Source: Sphaerisporangium krabiense (lineage in GTDB: Bacteria > Actinomycetota > Actinomycetes > Streptosporangiales > Streptosporangiaceae). Taken from it: DNA of 64,000 bases. The translations under genes were made by a program, and so were the position numbers. Numbering within the stretch: the first letter of the stretch is position 1; each line of letters begins with the position of its first letter. The notes under the pieces were generated by a model that did no database searches, was not told the DNA's origin, and worked only from the letters and a program-made list of their open reading frames with translations. Shown here piece by piece: positions 1 to 8,458 of this stretch. Location of the stretch: NCBI RefSeq assembly GCF_014200435.1, contig NZ_JACHBR010000002.1:1433001-1497000 (forward strand), read 5' to 3'.

Positions 1-42
1 GGATCACCGGTAAATGCCGAAAGGGTCAGATAACGATCTGAT

Positions 43-447
43 CTACAGGAGGCCGAATCCCAAGATCAGCGTACCCGCCGCGAGGCTCGCCCCGCCGAGG
101 CCGGTCAGCCAGATCAGCTTGTTCGGCTTGGTGTCGGAGGGCCGCACGACCGACAGGAAGAAGCCGAGCGGCATGAGGATCGGGGCCGCGACGATCAGCC
201 AGCGCACGAGCGTCTTGAGGCCGTCGCCGTAGCCGGTGTGGTCGACGTAGACCATCGCCACCAGGGCGAGGATCACCAGGACGCCCGCGTGGGCGTGCCC
301 CGCGCGCCACAGCCCGCGGCGCACCGGGTTGTCGAGGTAGCCGGGCGTGCGCCGGCCGATGAACGACAGCAGGGACGCGCCGCCGATCGCGACGGCCGTG
401 ACGGTGATGAGCACCACTCCTGCGGTGGTGAGGGACGCCGGGGACAT
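43..447 (-). CDS. Small four-helix membrane protein of unknown function
   Basis: A 134-residue protein with four clear hydrophobic segments, at about residues 7-30, 50-69, 77-101 and 111-134. I do not recognise a named family. It starts at an ATG preceded by a good GGAGG ribosome site about eight bases upstream. Its upstream region holds two long perfect palindromes, at 476-499 and 503-541, so it is probably tightly regulated, yet no regulator gene sits beside it in this window. Histidines cluster around residues 51-53 at the start of the second helix, which could bind a metal or heme, but that is a guess. The gene is divergent from pup and probably unrelated to it in function. Confidence 0.75.
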   Translation of the reverse strand: MSPASLTTAGVVLITVTAVAIGGASLLSFIGRRTPGYLDNPVRRGLWRAGHAHAGVLVILALVAMVYVDHTGYGDGLKTLVRWLIVAAPILMPLGFFLSVVRPSDTKPNKLIWLTGLGGASLAAGTLILGFGLL

Positions 448-475
448 CGTTGCTCCTCCTGAGGGGTTTCCGGTC

Positions 476-499
476 CGCCCGCCCGGCGCCGGGCGGGCG
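476..499. repeat. Perfect 24-bp GC-only palindrome
   Basis: The two 12-base halves are exact reverse complements with no spacer. It lies in the leader of the membrane protein gene that ends at 43, between that gene's ribosome site and the operator-like repeat at 503-541. It could fold as a stem in the transcript or mark a protein site. Confidence 0.6.
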
Positions 500-502
500 T
501 TG

Positions 503-541
503 GACAGTGCTCCTATCTAATCATTGGATAGGAGCACTGTC
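503..541. promoter_or_regulatory. Operator-like perfect inverted repeat, 15-bp arms
   Basis: Arms 503-517 (GACAGTGCTCCTATC) and 527-541 are exact reverse complements around a nine-base AT-rich centre. The repeat sits about 60 bases upstream of the start of the membrane protein gene at 447. The AT-rich middle could contain a -10 element on the minus strand. The length and symmetry fit a dimeric TetR, MarR or GntR-type repressor site, but no such regulator is encoded next to it here. There is no T-run, so a terminator is less likely. Confidence 0.6.
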
Positions 542-717
542 TAGTTGGTTGAATTGAGCGCATTTCTGCGGATTTGCCGGGCCCAGTACCGGGGAGGCTG
601 TCAAGCAGAACGGCCTCCTCCAGCCGGTCACGCGCAGATCACCGGACGATCCGCGCGAAATGTCGTCCGGTTCGGGGAAGATATGAGTCAGATGCGTCCC
701 CCAAGCGGAGGTACCAC

Positions 718-927
718 ATGGCGACGAAGGACACCGGCGGTCAGAAGCACACGAGTCGGCAGGAGTCCGAGGTCGAGGAGACCGAGGGCCAGTCCTCTTC
801 CGACGTCCAGGAGCGTCAGGAGAAGCTCACCGACGACGTCGACGCGATCCTCGACGAGATCGACGAGGTCCTCGAGGAGAACGCCGAAGAGTTCGTGCGC
901 AGCTACGTGCAGAAGGGCGGCCAGTAG
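718..927 (+). CDS. pup: Prokaryotic ubiquitin-like protein Pup
   Basis: A 69-residue, highly acidic protein ending in GGQ. The C-terminal region reads EFVRSYVQKGGQ, which is the Pup signature. The terminal glutamine means that Dop must deamidate it to glutamate before PafA can ligate it to substrate lysines. The start is the ATG with an upstream GGAG (AAGCGGAGGTACC), which gives the usual Pup length; a longer reading from 574 is not Pup-like. The middle is predicted helical (VQERQEKLTDDVDAILDEI), the part that coils with the proteasomal ATPase. prcB normally follows directly, but here it is 9 kb away. Dop and the ATPase are not in the window and may lie to the left. Confidence 0.97.
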   Translation: MATKDTGGQKHTSRQESEVEETEGQSSSDVQERQEKLTDDVDAILDEIDEVLEENAEEFVRSYVQKGGQ

Positions 928-1133
928 GCCCGCGCGGCGGGCGACCGGTGAACGTGCCGGCGCCCGGCGGAACCGCTCCGCCCTCGATGACGCGCGTCGC
1001 TCCGCTCCGGCGGACGTCGCGACCCACGCGGGCGGAGCGGCAGGTGACCCGGCCGCGCAGGCGACCCGGGATGACCCTTTGACGGTGTGATCAGCGAAGC
1101 ACGACCGGAAACCCGACCTCTGAACGCGCCCGC

Positions 1134-1177
1134 CCTCGGGTGGTGACGGCGGACTCGCACCCCGCCGTCACCCGAGG
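1134..1177. terminator. Bidirectional terminator hairpin between pup and the mannosidase gene
   Basis: A stem of 7 plus 9 base pairs: 1134-1140 pairs with 1171-1177, and 1144-1152 pairs with 1162-1170. A three-base bulge (1141-1143) and a nine-base loop complete it. It lies where pup and the minus-strand sugar cassette converge, so it could stop both transcripts. There is no U-tract, as is common in GC-rich actinobacteria. I see no gene in the rest of the 928-1268 gap. Confidence 0.7.
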
Positions 1178-1268
1178 CGCGCGCCGCGCCCACATATACG
1201 CCCCAAGGCGAACACGTCCACGACGCCGGCCCCGTCCCACGATCAGCGGTCCCACGGCCGGTCCGCGG

Positions 1269-4085
1269 TCAGCGGACGTGCACCGTGGCGATCTCGAACG
1301 GCCTCAGGGGCAGGCGGAGCACGCCCTCGGTCACCTCCAGCGGCCGTAGCCCCTGGCCCAGGGTGTCCGCGAGCCGGGCGGCCGTGAACGCGCCGCGCAG
1401 CACCGCCTCGGTGCGCACGGACCGCAGCGCCACCAGACGCACCTCCAGCCATTCCCCGCGCCACCGCAGCGCCCCCAGCACGACCCCGTCCCCGCCCAAC
1501 TCCAGCACCCCCGCCTCCTGGCCCCACGCCCCTGCCGCGTGCCGCCAGGCCTCCCGTGCGGCGGGGTCGGGCGTGGTGGTTCCGGGGACGGCCAGCAGGT
1601 CGTGGTGGTACTCCTCGGCCAGGCGCGCGAGCCCGGCCCGGTCCCAGTCCTCCTCGTGGACCAGGACGGCGAAATGCGTCGTCACCGGGCCCGGGCACTG
1701 GGCGTCCGGCGTGGCGACCTGCGGCCCGGCGGGCTCGTCCCGGAGGGGGTTGCCGTTGCGCGACAGATACCCCACCGCCCGCAGCAACGTCACGGCCAAC
1801 TCGGCGGCGGGTTCGGCGGTCGTCGTGTTCGCCGGGGAGTGGAGCAGTTCGTACTCGACGGTGTGGCCGGGGAGGACCGCGAGGCCGCCCGCGGTGACGA
1901 AGCCGGAGGCGGGGAAGGTGGGCAGGGGTTCCTCGCCGCCTCCGCCCTCGGCCGAGGTGCCGCGCCGCACCACCGCGTACTGGCCGCCGGCGAACGACTC
2001 GGCGGCCGGGCGGGGCGTGGGCGCGTGCCAGCGCACCCGGTGGTCACGGCAGGGGTTGTCGAACGTGACGGCGAGCCGCAGGTACGGCTCTCCGGCCCGC
2101 AGCTCGGCCCGCGTGGTCACGGTGACCTCCGCGGCGCGCGCCGCGCGTCCCTCGCCTTCCGCGCCGACCGGCCACGCGTACATCCGGGCGATCTCCAGGA
2201 CCGAGACCAGGGGGCCGGCGCAGACCAGGCGCGTCCCGGCCCGGCCAGGGGTCGCGACGAGCCGGTCGGCGGCGGGCGGCGCGTGGTTGTAGGTGTCGCC
2301 GGCGTCGCCCCCGTCGACGATCCGCCCCACGCCCCGCGCGGTGAGCCCGGAGCGCGCGGTGAGCGTCAGCGTCCCGTCCGCCTCGGCCGCCACCCGCAGC
2401 AGGCCGTTGTCCAGCACGCCGTCCTCCGGCACCCGGACGGCCGCCGGAGGGAACGGCGGCGCGTCCGGAACCGGGGCGGTCACAGGGGCCGGGGTGGTGG
2501 TGAGGAACGCGCGGGCGAGCGGGGGGACGTCGACGAGGGCGGCCACGGTGACGGTGGGCTCGGCGACCGTGCGCACCAGCCAGGGACCCGGGTGGCGGGC
2601 CGCCGCCTCGGCGATGGCGGCCTTCAGGTCGGCGTACCGGTAGCCGCCGGTGGGGTGGCGGGCGACGACCACCGTGAAGACGTCGTCCTCGGCGGACCAG
2701 GACACGATCTCCTGGCCGAACAGCTCCCGCTCGTGGACGCGGCCGAGCAGCCGGGTCAGGTCCGTCATGCGGGTCTCGTCCAGCAGCGTCGGCGCGTGGT
2801 CCAGCACCTGGACGGGCACCACGGTCCCGTCCTCGGCGGCGAGCCCGGCCAGGTCACCGGGCAGGTCGGCGAGCACGAGCCCGGTCCTGCGTACGGGCGA
2901 GGGGTTGACCACGGCGAGCCGCCCCGGCCCCGCCGCCTCCGCCAGCGAGGCGCTCACCAGGTCGGTCACGGCCTGCCCGATCTGCTCCGCCTCGGCGATC
3001 CGCGCCGCGACCTGCCCGGCGGTCTCGTCGGCGCCGCACCCGGTGATGGAGTCGTGCCCGCTGCAGGCGATCACCTGACGCCAGGCCAGCTCGATCAGCC
3101 GCCCGGCCGCCGCCCGCTCGCCGCCGCCGAGCCACAGCGCCGCCAGCGGCTCGGCGTAGCGGGTGAGGACGCGCTCGGCCCGGCCCATGGCCTGCTTGAG
3201 CGGCACGCGCGCCGACAGCACGCCCGGCAGGATGTTGGCCCGCGCGTGCGAGCGCAGCTCGCCGTCCACGACCGGCGCGTCCCCGGGGACGGTGAGCGCG
3301 CCGGGCAGGGAGAGGTACTCGCCGAGGGTGGCCAGGCGCAGCCCGGAGCCGGTGATCCCGCGCGCGGGCGCGGAGTGGTCGGCGCCGTACATCGCCAGCA
3401 GCGGGCCGTCCGCCTGCCAGCGACGCATGGTCTCGGCGAACGCGGCCACCCGGTCGGGCAGGCCCTCCTCGGGCCCGGAGAACAGCGCGACCGCGTTGCC
3501 GTACCCGCCCGGCAGGTACTTGACGGGGATCACGGTCCCGTCGGCCCCCTTCCAGGCGAAGGCGTCGCGCCGGACCGCGGCCGGGACCCCGCGCCACAGG
3601 CACGCCACCCGCAGCCCCGCCAGGGCGAGGATCTGCGGCATCTGCGCGCAGTGCCCGAACTGGTCGGGCAGGTAGCCCACCTCCATGGCCCCGCCCAGCT
3701 CCCGTGCGCCGCGCAGGCCGTACTCCAGGTTGCGGATCAAGGTCTCGCCCGAGCAGAGGAACTCGTCGGCCAGGATCATCCACGGGCCCGCGGCGAACCG
3801 GCCCTCCGCGGTCAGGCGCGCCAGCGCGGCGCGGCGCTCCGGGCGGATCTCCAGGTAGTCGTGGACGGCGGCGAGCTGGCCGTCCATGGTGAACCGGTAG
3901 GCGGGGTCGGCGTCCATGGCGTCCAGCACCTCGTCCAGCATGCGCACCAGTCCCATGCGGAACCGCTGGAACGGCAGGTACCACTCCCGGTCCCAGTGGG
4001 TGTGCGGGACCACGACGACGCGGTCCGCCTCGCCGGGGGGAGAGGGCATCGGGGGGACGGGCATCGCCGGTGTGGATGCGCTCAC
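1269..4085 (-). CDS. GH38 family alpha-mannosidase
   Basis: A 938-residue glycoside hydrolase family 38 enzyme that should release terminal alpha-linked mannose with a zinc ion. The zinc motif HTHWDREW is at residues 28-35, the nucleophile motif PDQFGH (near residue 140) follows, and the later HDSITG motif supplies another zinc ligand. The C-terminal half has the long beta-rich region typical of the family. There is no signal peptide, so it should act in the cytoplasm on imported substrate. It starts at a GTG with TGGAGG eight bases upstream, 33 bases after the PHP hydrolase gene. It is the last gene of the sugar cassette and ends near the hairpin at 1134-1177. Exact linkage specificity cannot be read from sequence. 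Confidence 0.93.
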   Translation of the reverse strand: MSASTPAMPVPPMPSPPGEADRVVVVPHTHWDREWYLPFQRFRMGLVRMLDEVLDAMDADPAYRFTMDGQLAAVHDYLEIRPERRAALARLTAEGRFAAGPWMILADEFLCSGETLIRNLEYGLRGARELGGAMEVGYLPDQFGHCAQMPQILALAGLRVACLWRGVPAAVRRDAFAWKGADGTVIPVKYLPGGYGNAVALFSGPEEGLPDRVAAFAETMRRWQADGPLLAMYGADHSAPARGITGSGLRLATLGEYLSLPGALTVPGDAPVVDGELRSHARANILPGVLSARVPLKQAMGRAERVLTRYAEPLAALWLGGGERAAAGRLIELAWRQVIACSGHDSITGCGADETAGQVAARIAEAEQIGQAVTDLVSASLAEAAGPGRLAVVNPSPVRRTGLVLADLPGDLAGLAAEDGTVVPVQVLDHAPTLLDETRMTDLTRLLGRVHERELFGQEIVSWSAEDDVFTVVVARHPTGGYRYADLKAAIAEAAARHPGPWLVRTVAEPTVTVAALVDVPPLARAFLTTTPAPVTAPVPDAPPFPPAAVRVPEDGVLDNGLLRVAAEADGTLTLTARSGLTARGVGRIVDGGDAGDTYNHAPPAADRLVATPGRAGTRLVCAGPLVSVLEIARMYAWPVGAEGEGRAARAAEVTVTTRAELRAGEPYLRLAVTFDNPCRDHRVRWHAPTPRPAAESFAGGQYAVVRRGTSAEGGGGEEPLPTFPASGFVTAGGLAVLPGHTVEYELLHSPANTTTAEPAAELAVTLLRAVGYLSRNGNPLRDEPAGPQVATPDAQCPGPVTTHFAVLVHEEDWDRAGLARLAEEYHHDLLAVPGTTTPDPAAREAWRHAAGAWGQEAGVLELGGDGVVLGALRWRGEWLEVRLVALRSVRTEAVLRGAFTAARLADTLGQGLRPLEVTEGVLRLPLRPFEIATVHVR

Positions 4086-4118
4086 GACAGGGCCTCCAGG
4101 CGTTCCAGGCGGACGGGG

Positions 4119-5447
4119 TCACGTGCACAGGGCCATGACCTCGTTGCGGGCGGTTTCCAGGCGGTGGGGGCCGGGGCGCGCGGGGAGGCGGACGCGGTCG
4201 TCGCGGATCACCGTGCGCAGGTCCGGCCCCCACAGCACGAGTCCGGCGGCGCCCAGGACGAGGAAATCCTCGCCGTGCCGCACGAGCAGCGGCCCGCCCG
4301 GACCGGCGGAGACGGCCGTGCGCCCGGACCGGACGGCCGCCACGACCGCGCCCGCGCCGTACGGACCTCCTGCGCCGTACGGATCTCCGGCGCCGTCCGG
4401 TTGCGGTGCGGCGGTGCCGGCGGCCGTGTCCCGCGGGTCCCCGGGGGCCGCCAGCACCCAGGTGCAGGGTGTGCCGGGGGAGAGTCCTTCCTGCGGGTGG
4501 TGGTAGTCGCTGCCGCCGACGTACACGAGGGAGGGGCCGAAGGCCTGCGCCCAGGCGAGCGGTGCCCCCCAGGTGCGGTCCCACCAGCCCGAGTGCCAGA
4601 CCTCCGCCGTGCGCGGGCGTTCGGCGAGGGCGTGGCGCCAGGCGCAGTCGGCGCCGAGGGGGTGGTTCAGGGACAGCAGGCCGCCCCGCGCGGCCACGGC
4701 CCGCACCCAGGCGTCGGCGGGCTCGCGGAAGTCGATCCAGCCGATGGGGCCGAAGGCGTTGGCGTGGCCGAGGTCGGTGGTGATCTCCTGGCCGGGCACC
4801 AGCGTGATCCCGGCCGCGGCGGCGGCCGCGGGCAGCTCGGCGTGGTGGCTGACGGTGTTGTGGTCGGTCACCGCGAGGAAGTCCAGCCCCTGCCCGGCGG
4901 CCAGCGCGGCCAGCTCCCAGACGGTCAGCGACCCGTCGGAGTGGACGGTGTGGGCGTGCAGGTCCCCGGCCAGCCACCGCATGCCGGACATCTCCGGCAG
5001 GCCGCGCCGCGTGGCCGCCGGGACCCGCGCCTCGGACGACGTCGAGGCCGTGGACGGCCGGAACCCGGCGGGCGGGACCGGCGGGGCGGGCGGCGGCGGG
5101 GGAGTGGCGTGCGGCGTCACGGTGATCTCGTACGGCAGGCCCTGCGGCGGCACGCGGTGCAGGCCCGCCAGCACCGACCACACGCCCTCCTCGGGCTCAC
5201 CGGGCAGGTAGCCGGGCGTCGCCCACGCGGGAGCGATCGTGAAGCGCTCCCGCGCGCCCCCCGACCAGCCGCGGAACCCGGCCGGTCCCGCGCAGCCGAG
5301 GTCCAGCACGCCCGCGGCCCGGTCGTAGGCCAGCTCGACCGTGAACGCCCGCGTGCCCGGCGGCAACTCCACGCGCAGCTCCCGCACCGGCCGGTCGAGC
5401 CGCTGGCCGAGCGTCCACCGGCCGCCCAGCCGGATCGGCCCCCTCAC
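4119..5447 (-). CDS. CehA/McbA-family PHP metallohydrolase with N-terminal beta domain
   Basis: A 442-residue protein. An N-terminal beta-rich region of about 125 residues and a proline-rich linker precede a PHP-type metal hydrolase domain. Metal-binding motifs are visible in order: DLHAHTVHSDG, TDHNT, PGQEIT, NHP and GGSDYH. Members of this family cleave phosphoesters, phosphodiesters or related bonds; the substrate here is unknown. Its GTG start overlaps the stop of the ABC ATPase gene as GTGA (5444-5447), so the two are translationally coupled, and the GH38 mannosidase follows directly. That suggests it trims an imported sugar derivative, perhaps a phosphorylated or phosphodiester-linked glycan. 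No signal peptide is evident, so it should be cytoplasmic. Confidence 0.85.
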   Translation of the reverse strand: MRGPIRLGGRWTLGQRLDRPVRELRVELPPGTRAFTVELAYDRAAGVLDLGCAGPAGFRGWSGGARERFTIAPAWATPGYLPGEPEEGVWSVLAGLHRVPPQGLPYEITVTPHATPPPPPAPPVPPAGFRPSTASTSSEARVPAATRRGLPEMSGMRWLAGDLHAHTVHSDGSLTVWELAALAAGQGLDFLAVTDHNTVSHHAELPAAAAAAGITLVPGQEITTDLGHANAFGPIGWIDFREPADAWVRAVAARGGLLSLNHPLGADCAWRHALAERPRTAEVWHSGWWDRTWGAPLAWAQAFGPSLVYVGGSDYHHPQEGLSPGTPCTWVLAAPGDPRDTAAGTAAPQPDGAGDPYGAGGPYGAGAVVAAVRSGRTAVSAGPGGPLLVRHGEDFLVLGAAGLVLWGPDLRTVIRDDRVRLPARPGPHRLETARNEVMALCT

Positions 5448-6562
5448 GGGGACACCAGCACGTCATCGCGGTACACCAGCGCCCGCCCGTGGCGGGGGAC
5501 GGCCCAGGCCCGGTCCCCGGGAGCGGGCTCGCCCCCTTCCGGCACCACGGCCCGCACCAGCGTCGCGCCCTCGCCCGGCGCCACCACCGGCGTCCCCCCG
5601 GCGTCCCGCGTCCCCTCCAGCGCCGTGCCCCGCGTCACCTGCAGTGTCACCAGGGAGGAGGTGCCCATGTTCTCCACCACCGAGACCTCCCCCGCGAAGG
5701 CGTCCTCGCGGGACGAACCCGCCAGGTCCATGTACTCCGGGCGCAGCCCGTACACGATCTCCGCGCCGTCCGGCAGCCCCGGCGGGGACGGCAGCTCGGC
5801 CCCGGCCACGCGCAGGGCGCCGTCCGCCACCACGCCCGGCAGCAGGTTCATCGGCGTGGACCCGATGAAGGAGGCCACGAACGTGGTGGCCGGGCGGTGG
5901 AACACCTCCGACGGGGTGCCGACCTGGGCGATCCGCCCGGCGGTCATCACCGCGATCCTGTCGGCCATCGCCAGCGCCTCGGCCTGGTCGTGGGTGACGA
6001 ACACCGTCGTCACGGCCAGCTCCCGCTGCAGCCGTTTGAGGAACGTGCGCGCCTCCAGCCGCATCCGCGCGTCCAGGTTCGACAGCGGCTCGTCGAACAG
6101 GAACGCCGACGGGCGGCAGGCGATGGCCCGGGCCAGCGCCACCCGCTGCTGCTGGCCGCCGGACAACTGCCCGGGCCGCCGCGCGAGCAGCTCCGACAGG
6201 CCGAGCCGGGCCGCGGTCTCCGCCGCCGTGGCCTCCCGCGCGGCGCGCGGCGTCTTCTTGATCCGCAAGGGGTAGGCGATGTTGGCGGTGACGTCCATGT
6301 GCGGGAACAGCGCGTAGTCCTGGAAGACCATCGCCACGTCCCGCCTGCCCGGGGGAAGGGCGGTCACGTCGGACGTCCCGATGACGATCCGCCCCGCGGT
6401 GGGCGTCTCCAGGCCGGCGATCGTGCGCAGCAGGGTGGTCTTGCCGCACCCCGAGGGGCCGAGCAGCGCGAAGAACTCCCCGGCGGCGATCTCCAGGTCC
6501 AGGCCGTCCACCGCGCGGACGCCGCCGGGGAACTCCTTGGTCAGGCCGTGCAGCGCGATCAC
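5444..6562 (-). CDS. Sugar ABC transporter ATPase (UgpC/MalK/MsiK type)
   Basis: A 372-residue ATPase. It has Walker A (GPSGCGKTT), Q-loop, signature LSGGQQQR and Walker B (LFDEPLSNLDAR), followed by a C-terminal TOBE-like regulatory region, as in carbohydrate importers. The GTG start at 6562 has a GGAGGG site and overlaps the permease stop as GTGA. It energises the two permeases encoded just upstream. Many actinobacterial sugar importers lack an ATPase gene and share MsiK; this cassette carries its own, whereas the second cassette at 39-43 kb does not. It might therefore also serve as a shared ATPase, which is inference. Confidence 0.93.
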   Translation of the reverse strand: MIALHGLTKEFPGGVRAVDGLDLEIAAGEFFALLGPSGCGKTTLLRTIAGLETPTAGRIVIGTSDVTALPPGRRDVAMVFQDYALFPHMDVTANIAYPLRIKKTPRAAREATAAETAARLGLSELLARRPGQLSGGQQQRVALARAIACRPSAFLFDEPLSNLDARMRLEARTFLKRLQRELAVTTVFVTHDQAEALAMADRIAVMTAGRIAQVGTPSEVFHRPATTFVASFIGSTPMNLLPGVVADGALRVAGAELPSPPGLPDGAEIVYGLRPEYMDLAGSSREDAFAGEVSVVENMGTSSLVTLQVTRGTALEGTRDAGGTPVVAPGEGATLVRAVVPEGGEPAPGDRAWAVPRHGRALVYRDDVLVSP

Positions 6563-7401
6563 CGTTTGATCCCTCCGTGGAAGCGGAAGCCGTACCTGCG
6601 GCTCACGAAGACGTACATCAGGACGACGGGGAGGGAGTAGAGCAGCGAGAACGTGGAGATCAGCTCCAGGCGGGGCGAGCCGCCCTCGGTGTACAGGGTG
6701 TAGAGGATCACCGCCCCGGGCGCCTTGTCCGGGTCGCGCAGCAGGATGAACGGCGTCAGGAAGCTTCCCCACACCGAGGCGACCGTCCAGACGGCGATCG
6801 TGGCCAGGCCCGGCCTGATCACCGGCACCACGATGTGCCGCAGGATTTGGGACGGGCTCGCGCCGAACACCCGGGCCGACTCCTCGTAGGAGGTGGGCGT
6901 GCCGTCCATGAAGTCCTTCAGGATGAAGATCGCCGCGGGCAGCAGGCCGCCCGAGAGGGTGAGCACCACGCCGAGATGGGTGTCGACCAGGTTCAGGCGC
7001 GTGGCCAGCTCGAAGACCGGCACCATGGCGGCGGTGCCCGTCACCACCGACGACAGCAGCAGGAGCAGGTAGAGCAGGACGTCCCAGCCCGGCACCCGCA
7101 CCCGCGACAGCGCGTACGCCGCCATGGCCGCGAGCACCACCACCAGCACCGCGCTGCCCGCCGCCTGCAGCACCGAGTTGCCGAGCGAGCGCAACGCGTA
7201 CGGGTTGTCCAGCAGCTCGCGGAAGCCCGCCAGCGTGAACTCCGGGACCGACACCGTGATCGTGGGGTGGGCGTCGAACGGGGCGGTGGCCAGCCACAGC
7301 ATCGGCAGCGCGAAGAACCCGGAGACCACCGCCAGGAACGTCGCCCGCCCGATCGCCGCCGCCGCGTGCCGCGCCCGGGCCGCCGCCTCCGGGCCCCTCA
7401 C
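6559..7401 (-). CDS. Sugar ABC transporter permease (MalG type)
   Basis: A 280-residue inner-membrane permease with six predicted helices. It has the cytoplasmic EAA loop (ESARVFGASPSQ) that contacts the ATPase. The GTG start at 7401 overlaps the stop of the first permease as GTGA, and its own stop overlaps the ATPase start the same way. The length and the C-terminal position of the EAA loop fit the MalG side of the importer. It should form the channel together with the product of 7398-8282. Confidence 0.92.
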   Translation of the reverse strand: MRGPEAAARARHAAAAIGRATFLAVVSGFFALPMLWLATAPFDAHPTITVSVPEFTLAGFRELLDNPYALRSLGNSVLQAAGSAVLVVVLAAMAAYALSRVRVPGWDVLLYLLLLLSSVVTGTAAMVPVFELATRLNLVDTHLGVVLTLSGGLLPAAIFILKDFMDGTPTSYEESARVFGASPSQILRHIVVPVIRPGLATIAVWTVASVWGSFLTPFILLRDPDKAPGAVILYTLYTEGGSPRLELISTFSLLYSLPVVLMYVFVSRRYGFRFHGGIKR

Positions 7402-8282
7402 GCCGCCACCCCGCCCCGGGAGCGCGCCGCGCGCAGGTACAGCAGGGCGGCCACCAGGTTGACCAGCAGGACGAGGAACGACACGGCCGCGCCGAAGCCG
7501 AGCCGTCCGCCGCGCAGCGCGACGTCGTAGATGTAGACCGGGACGATCTCCGAGCGTCCCTCGGGGCCGCCCGCCGTGATCTGGAAGCTCGTGAAGTCGT
7601 TGAACGTCCACAGGCTGATCAGCAGCAGGTTGGTCAGGACGTGCCCGCGGATCCGCGGCAGCACCACGTCCCTGATCTGCTGGAACGCCGAGGCGCCCGC
7701 CAGGCGCGCGGTCTCCAGGTGGGACGGCGGCACGTTCTCCAGCGCCGCGCCGTACAACATCATCGAGAACGCCGTGCCGCGCCAGACGTTGAACATGATG
7801 ATCGACGCCATCGGGTGGTCCAGCAGCCAGGCCGCGCCCGGCGTGTGCAGCAGCGCGTTGAGCGTGCCCGCGTCGCGGTCCAGCAGGGCGATCCACAGGA
7901 ACGCCACCACCGAGGACGGCAGGATCCAGGCGAGCAGGATCAGCCCCTCCACGACCCTTCTGACCGGGCCCGGGCGGTCGCGCAGCACCCACGCGACCGC
8001 GAACCCCAGCCCGGCCTGCCCGATCACCGCCGACCCCGCGACGTACTGCGCCGTCAGCCACAGCGAGGCGTGGAACCGCTCGTCCCCGAGCGCCTCGGCG
8101 TAGTTGTCCACCCCCACCGTCCGCGGGTCCGCGGCCGACAGCCCCGTGAGCGCGAAGTCCGTCACCCCCAGATAGATCGTCCACAACGCCGGAAACACCA
8201 GGAAAACCCCGACCAACACCACCGCCGGCACCACGAACCCGACCGCCCGCCGTGTCCCCAACCCCGCCGCGTCCGTGCTCAT
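7398..8282 (-). CDS. Sugar ABC transporter permease (MalF type)
   Basis: A 294-residue permease with six predicted helices and an EAA loop beginning ETARLAGAS. It starts at the ATG reading MSTDAAG. A 176-base gap separates it from the binding-protein gene and contains a long stem-loop (8325-8446), the only sizeable gap in the cassette. Its stop overlaps the next permease start as GTGA. It pairs with the MalG-type permease to form the membrane pore. Confidence 0.92.
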   Translation of the reverse strand: MSTDAAGLGTRRAVGFVVPAVVLVGVFLVFPALWTIYLGVTDFALTGLSAADPRTVGVDNYAEALGDERFHASLWLTAQYVAGSAVIGQAGLGFAVAWVLRDRPGPVRRVVEGLILLAWILPSSVVAFLWIALLDRDAGTLNALLHTPGAAWLLDHPMASIIMFNVWRGTAFSMMLYGAALENVPPSHLETARLAGASAFQQIRDVVLPRIRGHVLTNLLLISLWTFNDFTSFQITAGGPEGRSEIVPVYIYDVALRGGRLGFGAAVSFLVLLVNLVAALLYLRAARSRGGVAA

Positions 8283-8324
8283 GGGTCTCGCTCCGCTCGC
8301 CCGGGCGCTGTGCCTATGGCGCTC

Positions 8325-8446
8325 CCTCCGGTCGCGCGGTGCGTGGGCGCCCTTGTGCCGGTGGTCTTCCGTCGTCACTCGGAAGGGTTCGTTCCTCACC
8401 CTTCCTCCCTCCTCCTCCAGACCACCGGCGCGCCCACGCACGGAGG
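8325..8446 (-). promoter_or_regulatory. Long interrupted stem-loop between binding-protein and permease genes
   Basis: Three exact pairings nest: 8341-8350 with 8430-8439 (10 bp), 8357-8367 with 8419-8429 (11 bp), and an inner 8381-8387 with 8399-8405. An outer CCTCC/GGAGG pairing at 8325-8329 and 8442-8446 extends it. In binding-protein operons such a structure often protects the upstream binding-protein message or partly terminates, giving more binding protein than permease. That role is inferred here. Confidence 0.7.
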
Positions 8447-8458
8447 TCTTCGGATGGG

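Noticed and set aside
574-717. N-terminal extension of Pup
   Set aside because: The ATG at 718 has a ribosome site and gives normal Pup length; upstream residues are basic and unlike Pup.
1539-6275. A 1578-residue open frame on the plus strand across the sugar cassette
   Set aside because: It is antisense to the GH38, PHP and ATPase genes, has no domains, and reflects high GC in the opposite strand.
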